Positions 48,901 through 60,416 are shown, numbered from the stretch's first letter. The stretch: 64,000 nucleotides of DNA from Owenia fusiformis (GCA_903813345.2 CAIIXF020000004.1:22567985-22631984); one strand, 5' to 3'. Program-made: numbers and translations. The notes: generated by a model not told the origin, from the sequence alone.

Positions 48901-51900
48901 TAAATAAATAACATAGTTTTTAATGTTCACAAAGAGCTATTCAAAGATAAACAATATAAGTGAGATATTAAAGATGATACTTTCTTGAGGTCAGGGTAAC
49001 ACATCGTTGGCTATAAAGTTGACTACTTGACCAACTTGCTTCTTCTCTTAAAAGACAGTTGTATCCATTGAATTTGTGGTTGAATTTAGGGGTTGGCATT
49101 TTAGGACACGATACGAATAACAGCACTGGTGTATTTGAATGCAAATATTCTAACTTTAAAAAACCATTGATGTTGATCTTCACCTGACATGCTCAATAGG
49201 CTCATTCAACGGGAACCCCTGTGCAGATTGAAATCAATCGAAACTTGTTTTTTCTCTTTTCAATAAGTGCAATAAAGACTAAAGAGGAAAGTTGTGCTTT
49301 TTGTGCAATTTGAGCTACATGTATTAGTGCAACGTTTGGCCTAATATCTTTTTCGCCTTGCCACGCCTATTTTCTAAGGTGGTCTAAAGTGCTGCTTATT
49401 TTTTCGTGAAGCCGCTCAGTAAAATCACGATTTCTATGCACCCTGATGTCAAATCAACTTCATTCGAGTATCTATGTGTTCCTGACACGTTTGGGCATCC
49501 GGTTATGACAACGTCTACCCGATGTCTGTACGCGAAATTGACGTAATTCATGACCGAAAACGGAAAGACAAAAATATGTGATATTCTTTCAGTATTGTTT
49601 ATAATAACTGTTTACAAAAATGTTCCCGAAACACAAATCCATTTAGGTAAGGTTTGTTTTAAAGTCGAAGAGCCCCAATAAGACAATACAAACCCGGATA
49701 AAACCCAGAAGACTGCAGCTTTCATGTAATGATTTACGTTCATGTAAAACATTGGTCTACATGACGTGATAACATTTTCAAACTGAATGTATAGAAAATT
49801 TTCAACATAGCTTTTGTTTCCATGTTCTGTATGCCCTTCTACCTGCTTAATAAGGCAATGTATCTTGAAATAAAACCTTAGCCAAGTAGATTAGAGTCTC
49901 TGGAACACTTTTGTATATAGTTTTCACAAGCAATTTTGTGTGTGAATCTCAAATTTTGTCTTCCCGATTTTAGTCATGAATTACGTCAATTTTGCGTGCA
50001 AACCTTGGGTGGACGTTGTTATTCACTGACGCTCAAACGTGTCAGGAACACATAGATACTTGAATGATCTTGATTGGACATCAGATTGCAGAGAAATCGT
50101 AATTTTACTGAGTGGCTTCACGAAAAAATAAAAAGGCTATACGCCTCGTTAAGAAACCTTGAACATCCACTCATAAAAGTATAGGGCAAGATTTTCTTTG
50201 GCATTTTTACAAGATTTCATTTCTGATGTTCTTAAATCTGTTGATGAGCCATGTGATAGGAACTCTGCCCGGAACTATATAATATTTCAACTGCACTGCT
50301 GGCTTTATATTTTAAAACAATTCACTTTTCTTATAACAGCTTAAAAGAGTTTTGACCAAATAATATTTAATTGGAATAAAACATATAAAACTAAAATGTC
50401 CGTACGCGGAGTCAAAATAAGTTTATTTAATGGCATAGGAGTTAATCCAAATATGCGGTTGATACGATAAAACGAAATACCTTCTCTCTTGTGACGACCC
50501 CCCTCCCCCACTTCAATAGGTGTGAGAAGGTGTTTACTCAAGTAGAGAGGTGGGTCACATAGGCTTGTAGTTACTTAGCTACTTGCACGGGTGGGTTTTT
50601 AACGTATACGTATATATATATTGGGCGAGACTTGAGAATTAATATGCATTGTCACTCAAAAAGATGGTGGTTAATTAAGTTGATGCCATGTTATGCCACA
50701 GTTAAGGGTATCTGTGTGTCCTCATTAACCCATGTTAATCCAAAATTATGGCATATTCTATACTTTCTATACTTTCGAACTGCTTTTTTAAATGATACTT
50801 TTTTCAGTCTTAGACGATTGGACTCTCTAAAGTCTATACATGTCTATACTTTCTATACTGTCTATACTTTTGATTTTGGTGAATTCCCTATATCTATACT
50901 TTCGATACTTTCTATACTTTACATTTTGGTGAAATCCCTATGTCTATACTTTCGATACTTTCTATACATTGTAAAACAATATGTGACGTCATAAGTTTCT
51001 TGGTCACTTTCGATTTTGGTGAATTGCCTCAATGTATTGTAAAACAATATGTGATAGAAAGTATAGAAACTATAGACATCTAATTTGTCAAAGACAGTTT
51101 TGTGAAAAGCTGATAGAAAGTATAGAAACTGTAGACATCTGAAGACAGTTATGGGGAAAAGCAGATCGAAAGTATAGAAAGTATAGAAACTATAGACATC
51201 TGATTTGTCGAAGACAGTTATGGGGAAAAGCAGATAGAAAGTATAGAAACTATAGACATCTGATTTGTCAAAGACAGTTATGGGGAAAAGCAGATCGAAA
51301 GTATAGAAAGTATAGAAACTATAGACATCTGATTTGTCGAAGACAGTTATGGGAAAAAGCAGATCGAAAGTATAGAAAGTATAGACATTTGATATGTCGA
51401 AGACAGTTCTGGGAAATAGCAGATAGAAAGTATAGAAAGTATAGAAACTATAGGCATCTGATTTGTCTAAGACAGTTATAGGAAAAAGCAGATCGAAAGT
51501 ATAGAAACTATAGAAACTATAGACATCTGATTTGTAGAAGACAGTTATGGGGAAAAGCAGATCGAAAGTATAGAAAGTATAGAAACTATAGACATCTGCT
51601 TTGTCAAAGGCAGTTAGTATGAAAGGGCATTTCGAAAGTATAGAAACTATAGACATCTGATTTGTCAAAGGCAGTTGGTATGAAAAAGCAGTTCGAAAGT
51701 ATAGAAAGTATAGAAACGTCGAATGTAGATAGTATGAAAAAGGAGATCGAAAGTATAGAAAGTATAGACAATGTATAGAAAGTATAGACATTGCCATAAT
51801 TCTGGATATACCTCCATTAACCGTACTCATAATCGTATTGCGTTAGGGGTGGGCTAAAATACAAAGATATTCTTGGCTTAAAATAGTAAAACATACTTAA

Positions 51901-53955
51901 CGTTTCAAAATGACTGTTCTAATTGCTTATCTCCGGGGTTTCTTTCTGGTTCAAAACCCAACAGTATTGGTATACGGTACGTTATATGATTGATGCTAGG
52001 CAAATTAGCTTTTTAACAAATTGGTAGTTATTTGCGAATATTTTGCTCGCAAAATTTTATGCTTTTTTAACCTTTATTAAAAAAACATAAAAGTGGTAGG
52101 TTATACATTGCTTATTACCAAAAAGACCAATGTTAAGAGGAAAGCCCCACCTTGAATATACTCTAGGGTGGCTGTAGAAGCAACTTGCTATCGAGTGTTC
52201 CGTTTTTGTATACGTCGCCGATCGTAACTTACGATTTTGTCGCAAGTCATTGTCCATGAAACGGTTTTCTCGGAATCATAAGTAACGATCGTATCAAAAA
52301 CTTATTAAAGTCTATTTATGTTTTGCGATGTGAAAAACACTCATCGAATTTGATAAACATTTGCGAATTATTGTAATTAAAAAGCAATATGAATCGAAAA
52401 CTTCCGATTGCAAAACATATAGAATTGAGTGTACAGTAACGTTCTAGAGATGATAGAAGAAGGGGGGGGGATATCCCAGAATTCATAGATGGGCCTATCT
52501 CAATGTTGAACCTCTAGATGGTCATCTTTATATGGAGATAGGTTTTGCTATGAATTCTGGGGGTTCTCCTCGTGGATTCGATTGTTTTGGCGATTTGATT
52601 TCAAAGATGTTAATTTTCGAATTATTGAAATTCAGAAGCAATATCAATTAAAAACTTCCAATTGATTCCTTATGGGAGAGAGACATGAACATGAACGATA
52701 TACTTGTTCTAGAGATAATGGAAGCGGGGGATATCCCAGAATTCATAGATGGTAATATTGAACCTCTATACTGTAGGGTCATCTTCATTTGGAGAGAGGT
52801 TCTTCTATAAATTCTGGGGGTTCTCATCCTTTTTGTGAATGTATTGGAAACCCGTTACCATGCCAATGTAATCTATATGTTAAGAGAGCAAGGATCGGGT
52901 AGAAGTTTGCGCAGGTGAAATTGTATTGACGTTTCTTTCATAATTAATAAGATATTGTTATTAGCATATAATGTAGTTGAATGAGAGTGTATATAATTTA
53001 ATACCTGAGTAAAATCTGTAAACAGCCACGTCAGGTTTGTTCCTGTGAAAATCATCAACGGAGTCATTAACAACACTTTCTTATCAAACATCATTCCTAA
53101 AGTCTTTCTTATACGTTTAGTAATGTAATAATCACTCGCTGTATTTCCCTCTTGTTGTCTAGCACCATTATCACATTCTTCACTTTTATAGTCATACGCC
53201 TGCATGAGTCTTTTATGGATTAAAGAACGGGATTCTTCCTCTTCTTGGATCCTGTTAGGAGTATTATCCAAAATACAAATGGCAAGAATGATTGCTAAAA
53301 GACCACAGAACAAAAGGAGTGCTACCATAAGGTAAACGGTCTTTTTGTCCTCGTTGTTTTGTGACATTTGGCTGGATTGTAGATATTTCCGTGGACATAC
53401 TTTCATTCCGCAGTGACGTTTATCGCTCAAGTCGAACTGAACATCTAATCGTGTCAAACAAAGAGTTGATATAAGATTACCAATAACGTGTGAACATTGA
53501 TAAAAACTATAAAAGACACCGTTGAATTTATTCACGTAAACTTCAACGTCAGTAGCTGTTGCACTTGCGTATTCTTCGGCTAGTTCTGTGATCATTGTTC
53601 CGCCAGCCGTCCATATTGGAATGTTCCCCATACCACCGATCAATCCACCGATGATTAGCGCCCATTCCGTGGCGTAGAAATGCACGGCTGTGTAAACGTT
53701 ACGCAAGGCAATACCCAGCACGATTGCCCATTTGCATCCTAATTTGTCCGTAACAACCGGGGCTACAATGCATGGCAGAATTGACGTAACTGAATAAAAC
53801 GAACACAATGAGAGCACACCTATTCCTTTAGAAGAATTAATCGTACTTTCTATATCCTGTAAAGATACCAACGCAACGCTGATGAGCATTACAGACGTTG
53901 ACAAAACTATTACGTTTTTCAAAACACGTCCTTTTTCTCCACAAAACTGTCCCAT
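39800..53955 (-). CDS. UNC-93-like multi-pass membrane protein gene, four coding exons plus a duplicated last exon
   Basis: Exons on the minus strand: 53955-53005, 46559-46444, 46255-46110, 40776-40529. Joined: 1461 bp, 486 residues plus stop, all phases consistent (0, 2, 1). The protein is an MFS-fold UNC-93 family member, close to the usual length of UNC93A-type proteins (about 460). Features: ALVSLQDIESTINSSKGIG after helix 1, GNIPIWTAGGTMITELAEEY, FNGVFYSFYQCSHVIGNLIS, a cytoplasmic acidic stretch (EEEESRS), then FMTCNAGVDIIGRGMIFFGV and a last helix pair. UNC-93 proteins are regulators or partners of potassium channels and traffic factors; substrate unknown. A second terminal exon, 39978-39800, can be used in the same phase. 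Introns 1 and 3 are long (6.4 and 5.3 kb) and filled with repeats. Confidence 0.8.
40015..40380. repeat. About 45-bp tandem repeat (TTCAACATTTAGTAAACACTA)
   Basis: Loose tandem units carrying CAACATTTAGTAAACACTAT and AACAATACTTCGACATTTAG fill the space between the two terminal exons. Further units are at 40790-40945, 41310-41345 and 41700-41770. Confidence 0.75.
40529..40776 (-). CDS. UNC-93-like exon 4 (terminal exon, intact)
   Basis: Acceptor TTTAATGTAG, then CATACATTGG: completes Ala and reads YIGVTFSQSDVVDVYSIWRS, WQYFGYTVYLATTHFFCMSV and a final helix, ending ERGTFDDPKHMS and a stop. Confidence 0.8.
40958..41690. mobile_element. Large nested palindrome (foldback element)
   Basis: Two arms of about 350 bp (40958-41310, 41345-41690) are reverse complements around a 35-bp spacer that contains one unit of the neighbouring 45-bp repeat. 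The outer part of each arm is itself a hairpin (GCAGGGGTAATATCGTCGAA ... TTCGACGATATTACACCTGC), so the whole could form a cruciform of cruciforms. Non-coding; in UNC-93-like intron 3. Confidence 0.7.
42311..42498. mobile_element. MITE with GTATTCGCGAATGCA ends, copy 2
   Basis: AACCTTGTATTTGCGAATGC at 42311 is mirrored by GCATTCGTGAATACAAGCTT at about 42493. It shares AGTAGGTTAATCCGGT with copy 1 at 4167-4302. Confidence 0.65.
43201..43338. repeat. Near-perfect hairpin, arms about 62 bp
   Basis: GTTATGCACTTGGAGGTTTT at 43201 is mirrored at 43319-43338. The arms contain GGATACAGGGAATATCCCGA and AGATATATAGTATATCCCTC, each partly self-complementary. A decayed relative (GGAGGTTTTGGATATGGGGT) lies at about 44610-44740. 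Confidence 0.7.
43388..44097. mobile_element. Foldback element, arms about 270 bp
   Basis: GGAGGGAAATTAGTGCAACA at 43388 matches the complement TGTTGCACTAACTTCCCTCC at 44097. The arms are about 85-90 percent alike by eye, and the loop is about 170 bp with its own small inverted motif (GGAATAAGTGATTCC). Short frames starting at 43833 and 43921 are arm by-products. Confidence 0.7.
44390..44495. repeat. CATCGAATATCACTTTTGAAAC direct and inverted copies
   Basis: Three direct copies of CATCGAATATCACTTTTGAA are followed by inverted copies (AAAAAGTGATATTCGATGG), giving a hairpin centred at 44452. Confidence 0.7.
45104..45400. mobile_element. Dispersed repeat family D, copy 2 (reverse orientation)
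   Basis: Reverse complement of 7955-8250 (CCACCAGGTGGCTGATTCGG, GGGGAATCTCCCCGACCTAG). Flanking CTACTCGCATCTAG at about 45040 and 45520 suggests the element is longer in this copy. A partial third copy is at 46596-46662. Confidence 0.65.
46110..46255 (-). CDS. UNC-93-like exon 3
   Basis: 146 bp: YIMFLGAFVINLSIWTSLVV, then a helix WFLYFVPIMWGFTDAIWETQ and TS. Acceptor TTTTAG, donor AGCG|GTGAGT. The W-G-x-x-D-A-x-W-x-T-Q motif is diagnostic of UNC-93. Confidence 0.85.
46444..46559 (-). CDS. UNC-93-like exon 2
   Basis: 116 bp: SFMTCNAGVDIIGRGMIFFG and VADTSGSLLVGMVEKYIS. Acceptor ACATTTCAG, donor CACG|GTATGT. It contains the G-x2-F-G...D-x2-G-S signature seen in UNC-93 proteins. Confidence 0.8.
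46985..48392. repeat. 39-bp minisatellite, about 36 copies, in UNC-93-like intron 1
   Basis: The unit is CATGCCTGCCTGAAACACTG + GTGCATGTTACAAACTTCA. Period 39 is divisible by three, so several frames on both strands stay open for 300-480 codons without being genes. Rare variants (ACACAGG, CTTCATATG, CCAGCC, GATATAAAC) occur in the same order at about 47570-47830 and 48000-48260, marking an internal duplication of 11 units (about 429 bp). Confidence 0.9.
48558..48798. mobile_element. Tc1/mariner-type MITE, TA target duplication
   Basis: A 241-bp element with inverted ends CAGGGTGCCCCAGAAC / GTTCTGGGACACCCTG, flanked by TA at 48556-48557 and 48799-48800. No transposase frame. Confidence 0.75.
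49370..50150. mobile_element. Foldback element with about 200-bp arms
   Basis: About 49395-49590 (TTTTTTCGTGAAGCCGCTCA, TGTTCCTGACACGTTTGGGC) is the diverged complement of about 49945-50145 (GCTCAAACGTGTCAGGAACA, GAGTGGCTTCACGAAAAAAT). The spacer of about 350 bp is AT-rich and non-coding. Confidence 0.65.
50755..51800. repeat. Tandem repeat array built on TATAGAAAGTATAGAAAC, inverted at its left end
   Basis: From 51050 to 51800, units of about 60-75 bp (AAGACAGTTATGGGGAAAAG, CAGATCGAAAGTATAGAAAG, TATAGAAACTATAGACATCT). From 50755 to 50970 the core occurs in the opposite orientation (TCTATACTTTCGATACTTTC). The 303-codon minus frame is repeat-derived. Confidence 0.8.
52440..52830. repeat. Direct duplication of a hairpin unit (about 130 bp, twice)
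   Basis: GATATCCCAGAATTCATAGA and its partner ATGAATTCTGGGGGTTCTC form a hairpin in each of 52440-52580 and 52705-52830. Both are preceded by GTTCTAGAGAT.ATGGAAG-like sequence. It lies just 3' of the UNC-93-like exon 1 donor, in intron 1. Confidence 0.65.
53005..53955 (-). CDS. UNC-93-like exon 1
   Basis: 951 bp, from ATG at 53955 (MGQFCGEKGRVLKNVIVLST) to a donor CAG|GTATTA. It encodes the first seven or so helices and the long central cytoplasmic loop. The frame continues open past the donor to 52873, but family similarity stops at TDFTQ. Confidence 0.8.
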
Positions 53956-54227
53956 CTTGTATTACTGGTAATTTTGCCATTCAGATCCTATCACTGCATT
54001 CGTATTTATGTATGTATGTATTGTATGTATGTATCATTCCGTGCGTGTTGTTCGTCATATAGTAAATACATATAATCTGGACCGTTGGTTAATTAGCGGT
54101 GTGGTGCACAGCGCGATTGGTTTGGCTTATTTCAGTATCACTAATATATATCTTCAACGAAATGAATAATCTCCAACCAACCGTATACGCCGGGATACTC
54201 CGACCTCTTACATGTTGAAGCTCTGTT

Positions 54228-55475
54228 CACGGTGTCCAACCCAAACGCTCTTACATGCACGACGGAGCGTTTCATTACTGAAACTAAACAAAGAAACGCT
54301 CCGAAAAAGGAAAACTGGTGGGTGGGAATGATGAGCCGTCTGACGATTTACCCAATAATGGGAATAAGAGGTATGGGTTACTTATTTCGAGTATGCCATT
54401 CGATGGGTGTGATATTCATTTTGTACTTGGCTGGCTAGTGGCTATTGACGTTTGAAGCAATTGGGAAGAGCTGTACGAAGCAGTATAGTTATCAAAATTT
54501 ATAAACGTATTTGTCATTCTACTGGTCAAAACCCCTTTTGTCGAGACATGTGGTTAGTTGAGCCAAGATTAGAGCACCGACATATATTTTGTTCTAATTT
54601 CAATACTTCAACACACCACACATTATCGTAATTGTGATTTGATGACCGAAAATATAGTCTTAAAAATGATGACATTCTTATATTCAAGAAACGCTGCGAC
54701 CTGGTTAACACAGTGAACTGGAAACGCTGCGGTAGTCTAGATCTGTTTAGGAAATCAATAGCTTGACTTTCCTTTTCAGGAAGAGAAAGAAAAGATATAT
54801 TATACCCATTGGCATCAAAAGAAGAAAGATTAATTCAGATATCAACTTTTTGTTTTTGTCAATAGTTTTATGTTTTAGCGCACATGTAGGCATAACATCA
54901 TCTAATGTAGGCTTAGGTCGGCTAGTTGCACGTTTAGCACCACCAGGTTGGGACGTTTCAATTTGCCTAACAAGTACAACACGTTTTTGAGTGATAGATT
55001 CGATTCCAAACTCTTCTCTAATAATCTGAAAATTATATCAAAACAAAATGGCAAGAGCGTTTCTAAAATTGTGTCCTAAATCGACGAAGCGTTTCGAGGA
55101 AAACAAGCGATTTCTCGAGAACAAGTCATGGATTTGAACTGGGATTTTAGAAAATGAGAATTTACAAGTTTGCGATCAACTTCTTTCACAGAAAGATTGA
55201 CGTTTTCATATAAATACTAGTTTAATTCGTAATTTGTGGTCAATTCGTCAACTTCAGATTCGTTTGATCTACACTACGGAGCTTTGATCAAGCAAATAAT
55301 AGTTTACCACCTGAAGTTGAATAAATAAGATCTTTCCTCAGGATATTGTTCATCGAATGGTACATAGTATGTCACCATAACGTATGATATGTAAGAGAAA
55401 CGAGTGAAACAATCATTAGCCGCCATTTTATTTCGCTCCGTCATGCATGTAAGAGCGTTTGGGTTGGACACCGTG
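54228..55475. mobile_element. TIR element CACGGTGTCCAACCCAAACG, 1.25 kb
   Basis: Inverted ends of about 45 bp: CACGGTGTCCAACCCAAACG + CTCTTACATGCACGACGGAGCG at 54228, complement ending at 55475. No convincing target duplication could be read. The interior has no recognisable transposase. It sits upstream of the UNC-93-like start codon. Confidence 0.65.
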
Positions 55476-56064
55476 CTATTGTTATCGATCAGACTTTAAC
55501 AATCACTTTGGTTTTCACGTGTGACATGGTCATTTTCATATTTTCCTCCTTCGTTCTTTTTACACTGACCAATCCCCATTTCCTAGTAGTCATCATATAA
55601 GCAGGCCGGTCCCTTGGTTACAGTTGTATAAGTTGTATAGGCCATATGTTTAATCCTTTTTGTTTCAACCTGTTTTTAGCTTCCCATGCTGTGCTAGATT
55701 TCCTTCTATTGTTTCTCTGTAAGGATATGTCTACTCACACGAGTTTGGTTGTGTAATCGGTAGTTAGATTTTTTGTTTTGTCTTTTAAGGTCTCGAGAAA
55801 GTTTCGCTATTTCATGCATTTTTATGATGATAAGGTCATTCTGACCATGACCATTGTGATCCTTGTCATTTAAATGATATATGGGAGTAGTAAAACTGAT
55901 TGACGGTCAAAGCTGAACTCTGTTATCCTAGTTCAAAAAATTCTAAAATCCTTATGCTTTTTTATTTCCCATTTTCCGATAACTACCCTGACACCTTAAG
56001 GTTCAGCTGGAAAGTAACATTTTGGTAAAAAATTGCTATACCTGCACATGTTATTTTCTGTTAC

Positions 56065-56335
56065 AAAATTTAGTATGAAGATATGTGTGTATTTCCTTGC
56101 TTTTTTCAGGAAAGTATCATTACACTGTCTACTTTTAGTAAACCTTGAAACAGGTCAATGGTAGCTCCTGTATTGTCTGGAAACTTTGAAAGACAATTTG
56201 TGAAAATAAAAAGTGTGAAATATCAGAATTTCCTGGAGTTCCCATTGAACCCCTACCAGATATTCCAAAAGAAGACAATGTAACGATACTTTCCTGAAAA
56301 AAGCAAGGAAATTGACACATGCCTTCATACTTTAT
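56065..56335. mobile_element. Palindromic MITE-like element
   Basis: TTTCCTTGCTTTTTTCAGGAAAGTAT at about 56092 is the complement of ATACTTTCCTGAAAAAAGCAAGGAAA ending near 56310; flanking parts (ATGAAG / CTTCAT) extend it. Non-coding. Confidence 0.6.
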
Positions 56336-56339
56336 TTTG

Positions 56340-57600
56340 AAAAAATAAATTCGCTTCGCTCTCTCGTGCTGACATCAATATCACCTCGTAGATAAAAATA
56401 TATGTTAATAACAAGCGGAGTATATCATCACAATATCCTCCGCATATATTGGGTTTTCCGGAGTATATCGTCACGATATATATATATATTTTTTTTTCTT
56501 TATTTTATTTTTATAATTTTTTTATTTCAAAGAATAAGCATGTTAAAGCAATTGCGAAAAACAATTACAGTACAGTTACATGGTAAACCTACATTTAACA
56601 ATTTTACAATACAGTATTGGTTAAATATTAGATCTGATTATTAGTCCCGAGCCCGACAAATGTTTTTCACAGAGCGGGATATAATAAATCACAGTTACAC
56701 TGTCACGTAATTTTATAGGGCTCGCGGGATAGTCGCAATTGCAAACACCTTTATCCCGTATGAGCACTTTGTAGCACTGAGCCTCGGGACAGTCAGTTTC
56801 TCAAACTCACTGTCCCGTAATTTTTTTTTTGCAAACGACGGGATATAATTAATTGAGACCTGACATATCCCGGCGCTGGGTAAAAAAATTTGCTGCGGGA
56901 TAAAGTGATTTCAGAACTTGACTAATGCTGATCAAAGTATATGCTATCAAGCCATCACACATCTCTATGTAATTACCATACTATATTACCCTTGCAAATA
57001 ATTTCCATTTTTCATCATTGTACTGAATTATATCAACATCAGTCTTTAATCTTTGAAATGTTGCTAAAGTCTATTGGGAGGGGTGGCATGTACACACTTG
57101 ATTCATAATGCTATTGTTTGTGTGGGGGGAGGGGGCATCTCCACACTTGACTCATATCATGGTCTATAAGAATCACAACTGTCACACATCATCATTCCAT
57201 CTGGTATCATTTAAGTATCTATGAATATGATTTGTAGTATGTACATAAATCCTTGTGCGCCATCTTGTATCATATATTATGCCTATTGTTGTATATGTCT
57301 TTTTATTTTTTAATCAGCTAATATATATGTATATAAATCCTGGTGATGTAATGTTGTCATTTCTCAAGCCATCTCATATCATTTATCATCCTAATTGTTC
57401 ATCTGTCAACAGCTCCTTCCAGTGAATTAAATAAAAGTTGTTTTTTACGATAAATACAGGTGAAGTATTGCAGCAATTCCACATGCAATCTGTTTTTCCA
57501 TCTATTCCCTGCTGTTATTCCACCATATTCTATCTATATGTTTTTGACATGCTGATTACCCATGCCATACATCCTGAAATAAGCAAATAAGATTTATTTA
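56340..57600. other. No gene seen
   Basis: AT-rich. GGGATA/TATCCCG motifs recur between 56660 and 56900, and GACATGTACACACTTGATTC-like text is duplicated near 57085 and 57130. Nothing coding recognised. Confidence 0.4.
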
Positions 57601-57601
57601 C

Positions 57602-59010
57602 CAAATATGAACAAAATCGCTCCACTACTTTTCAATTTATAGTTAAAAAAGTAAAAATGGTCGCCATTTTTCAAAATGGTCGTCTACTACCCAAAGTGTC
57701 ATTAGACAGTGTGCCATGCTTAAAGTATTCACATATAAAATATGAACAAAATCGCTCTACTACTTTTTGAGTTATAGTAAAAAATGTAAAAATGGTCGCC
57801 ATTTTTCAAAATGGTCGCCTACTACCCAAAGTGTCATTAGACAGTGTGCCATGCTTATAGTATTCACATACCAAATATGAACAAAATCGCTCCACTACTT
57901 TTCAATTTACAGTTATAAAAGTAAAAATGGTAGCCATTTTTCAAAATGGTCGCCTACTACCCAAAGTGTCATTAGACAGTGTGCCATGCTTATAGTATTC
58001 ACATATAAAAATATGAACAAAATCGCTCTACTACTTTTTGAGTTATAGTAAAAAATGTAAAAATGGTCGCCATTTTTCAAAATGGTCGCCTACTACCCAA
58101 AGTGTCATTAGACAGTGTGCCATGCTTATAGTATTCACATACCAAATATGAACAAAATCGCTCCACTACTTTTCAATTTACAGTTATAAAAGTAAAAATG
58201 GTAGCCATTTTTCAAAATGGTCGCCTACTACCCAAAGTGTCATTAGACAGTGTGCCATGCTTATAGTATTCACATATAAAAATATGAACAAAATCGCTCT
58301 ACTACTTTTTGAGTTATAGTAAAAAATGTAAAAATGGTCGCAATTTTTCAAAATGGTCTCCTCCATCAAAAGTGTTATTAGACAGTGTGCCATGCTTATA
58401 GTATTCACATACCAAATATGAACAAAATCGCTCCACTCCTTTTCAATTTATAGTTATAAAAGTAAAAATGGTCGCCATTTTTCAAAATGGTCGCCTACTA
58501 CCCAAAGTGTCATTAGACAGTGTGCCATGCTTATAGTATTCACATACCAAATATGAACAAAATCGCTCCACTACTTTTCAATTTATAGTTATAAAAGTAA
58601 AAATGGTCGCCATTTTTCAAAATGGTCGCCTACTACCCAAAGTGTCATTAGACAGTGTGCCATGCTTATAGTATTCACATACCAAATATGAACAAAATCG
58701 CTCCACTACTTTTCAATTTATAGTTATAAAAGTAAAAATGGTAGCCATTTTTCAAAATGGTCGCCTACTACCCAAAGTGTCATTAGACAGTGTGCCATGC
58801 TTATAGTATTCACATATAAAATATGAACAAAATCGCTCTACTACTTTTTGAGTTATAGTAAAAAATGTAAAAATGGTCGCCATTTTTCAAAATGGTCGCC
58901 TACTACCCAAAGTGTCATTAGACAGTGTGCCATGCTTATAGTATTCACATACCAAATATGAACAAAATCGCTCCACTACTTTTCAATTTATAGTTATAAA
59001 AGTAAAAATG
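57602..59010. repeat. 135-bp satellite array, 10.4 copies, dimeric order
   Basis: Units of 135 bp (134-136) with TGAACAAAATCGCTCCACTA, GGTCGCCATTTTTCAAAATGG and AGTGTCATTAGACAGTGTGC. Two subtypes alternate: A (ACCAAATATG, CTTTTCAATTTA) and B (ATATAAAATATG, CTTTTTGAGTTA), in the order A B A B A B A A A B A. This is the same family as 36100-36830 and 63420-64000 but in the opposite orientation. Confidence 0.9.
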
Positions 59011-59076
59011 GTAAAAATTGTTAACAAAAACAGTTATATGAAATATATTTAAGTAATTTTTGCATTAAATTGTTGT

Positions 59077-59195
59077 CAATCAGTCAACATTACATAAAGG
59101 ACCGTGTTTTCTACATAATGTTTTCAATAATTAGTTGAAGAGAAAAACATTGTTGAATTCAGTTCACCTTATCGATACCTATCCTTTACACCAAA
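59077..59195. repeat. Copy 2 of the foldback arm at 38895-39005
   Basis: TCAGTCAACATTACATAAAG + GACCGTGTTTTCT and AACATTGTTGAATTCAGTTC match the copy at 38895-39005. Here it abuts the 135-bp array. Confidence 0.65.
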
Positions 59196-59516
59196 CAGGA
59201 AATTAAAAAAGCATGGGGATTTTTTAATCTTTTTGAATTGTTATAAAAGAGTTCTGTTTTGACCTTTAGTCCATTTTTCTTACAGACAGAGCCTAAGGAT
59301 GAAGTATCAGCCTGAGAGACTTGCTGTGATCTAAAGATAAAAGAGATTGAAAGATAAGAAGAATAACCAGTGTCTAGCGACTACAACAGTTCTATTGCTA
59401 CTTTCAGAAATCTTCATGTTCAATGGCAGGCCTTGTACGTTTGCAGGTAACTTGATTATCCCTGACCCCTGGGGAGGGTGATTACTAGTATTATGAGTAG
59501 TAATAGTAGGTCCAAT

Positions 59517-59735
59517 CAGGGGCTTAGCCAGTTTTCAGACAGGGAGGGGGGTGCGATCGTGGCATAAAGCAAGCCAATTTGTGTCTAAGAATTTTTCAAA
59601 ATTGATGCAACTTAAGCTAGAAAATCATAAAAAGCATTTTAAAGTTATTTTCTTCTTTTATCTCATGATTCTATTTTTATTGGTTATGGGTTTGATTATA
59701 CTCCCCTGGCAACGCCTATGGTCCAATAGACGCGA
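59517..59735. mobile_element. Decayed MITE, CAGGGGCTTAGCCAG end
   Basis: Begins CAGGGGCTTAGCCAGTTTTC and ends CCCCTGGCAACGCCTATGG; an imperfect inverted pair resembling the CAGGCCCGTAGCCAG type. Confidence 0.4.
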
Positions 59736-60191
59736 TAGTTCAGAGTGACAGCAATATTCTACATCAAGCTCAACTTCCGGGTACAGATTTTTTATACATC
59801 TGGGTAATAAATTAATACAGGGTCCCATTTTAAACACATCATTTCAGCTTTATTTGACATTCTTCTTCACATGTATTTGCACAAACGATAAAAATACATC
59901 ATATGAAATGCATTTTCACAAATATTTTCCGGACCAGACGATAATCATCGAATGTTTTATCATGAAGTCATGACTACGTTCCTGGAAACTGAGACCAGAT
60001 GTCTTGGTGTGAAACAAGAAGCAAGTTCTCATGTATATAACATTGGCTTGATTTCATGTTTGTATATGTTTGACTTGTATAAATTGTAAGGGTTGTAACT
60101 TGATAATAGTATAAACTTTATATCATGTGACTGAGACAATTACCAATTATGCATGCATATGATTGCTCATTAATGATCATTGTATACCCTG

Positions 60192-60416
60192 CAGGCCCGT
60201 AGCCAGGATTTACCTAGGGGGAGTGGTTTTACCAAAGGGGACTTTTTTCCTAGGCAGGGGGGAGCTTTTTGACAGTTTTGGCAAAAAATCTTGCGAAAAG
60301 TGCTCAGAATAGTGAACAAGAAAAAACTACATGATTTTAAAAGAATTTCTGCCTGGAGTGGAGCTGCCCCTCCCTCCGCTCCCACCCCCTGCTCCCACCC
60401 CCTGGCTACGGGCCTG
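60192..60416. mobile_element. MITE with CAGGCCCGTAGCCAG ends, copy 2
   Basis: 225 bp, ends CAGGCCCGTAGCCAGG / CCTGGCTACGGGCCTG as at 2591-2804. Flanks CCCTG (60187-60191) and CTCTG (60417-60421) fit an aged 5-bp duplication. Confidence 0.7.

Noticed and set aside
50919-51830. 303-codon minus frame rich in FYTFYTFDLLFPITVFDKSD
   Set aside because: Derived from the TATAGAAAGTATAG array; variable unit lengths and low complexity.
52873-53004. Extension of UNC-93-like exon 1 beyond TDFTQ
   Set aside because: The sequence after CAG|GTATTA has no family similarity, and exon 2 continues the protein in phase from the donor.
54228-55475. hAT assignment of the CACGGTGTCC element
   Set aside because: The flanking 8-mers GCTCTGTT and CTATTGTT match at only about half the positions, so no 8-bp duplication is supported.
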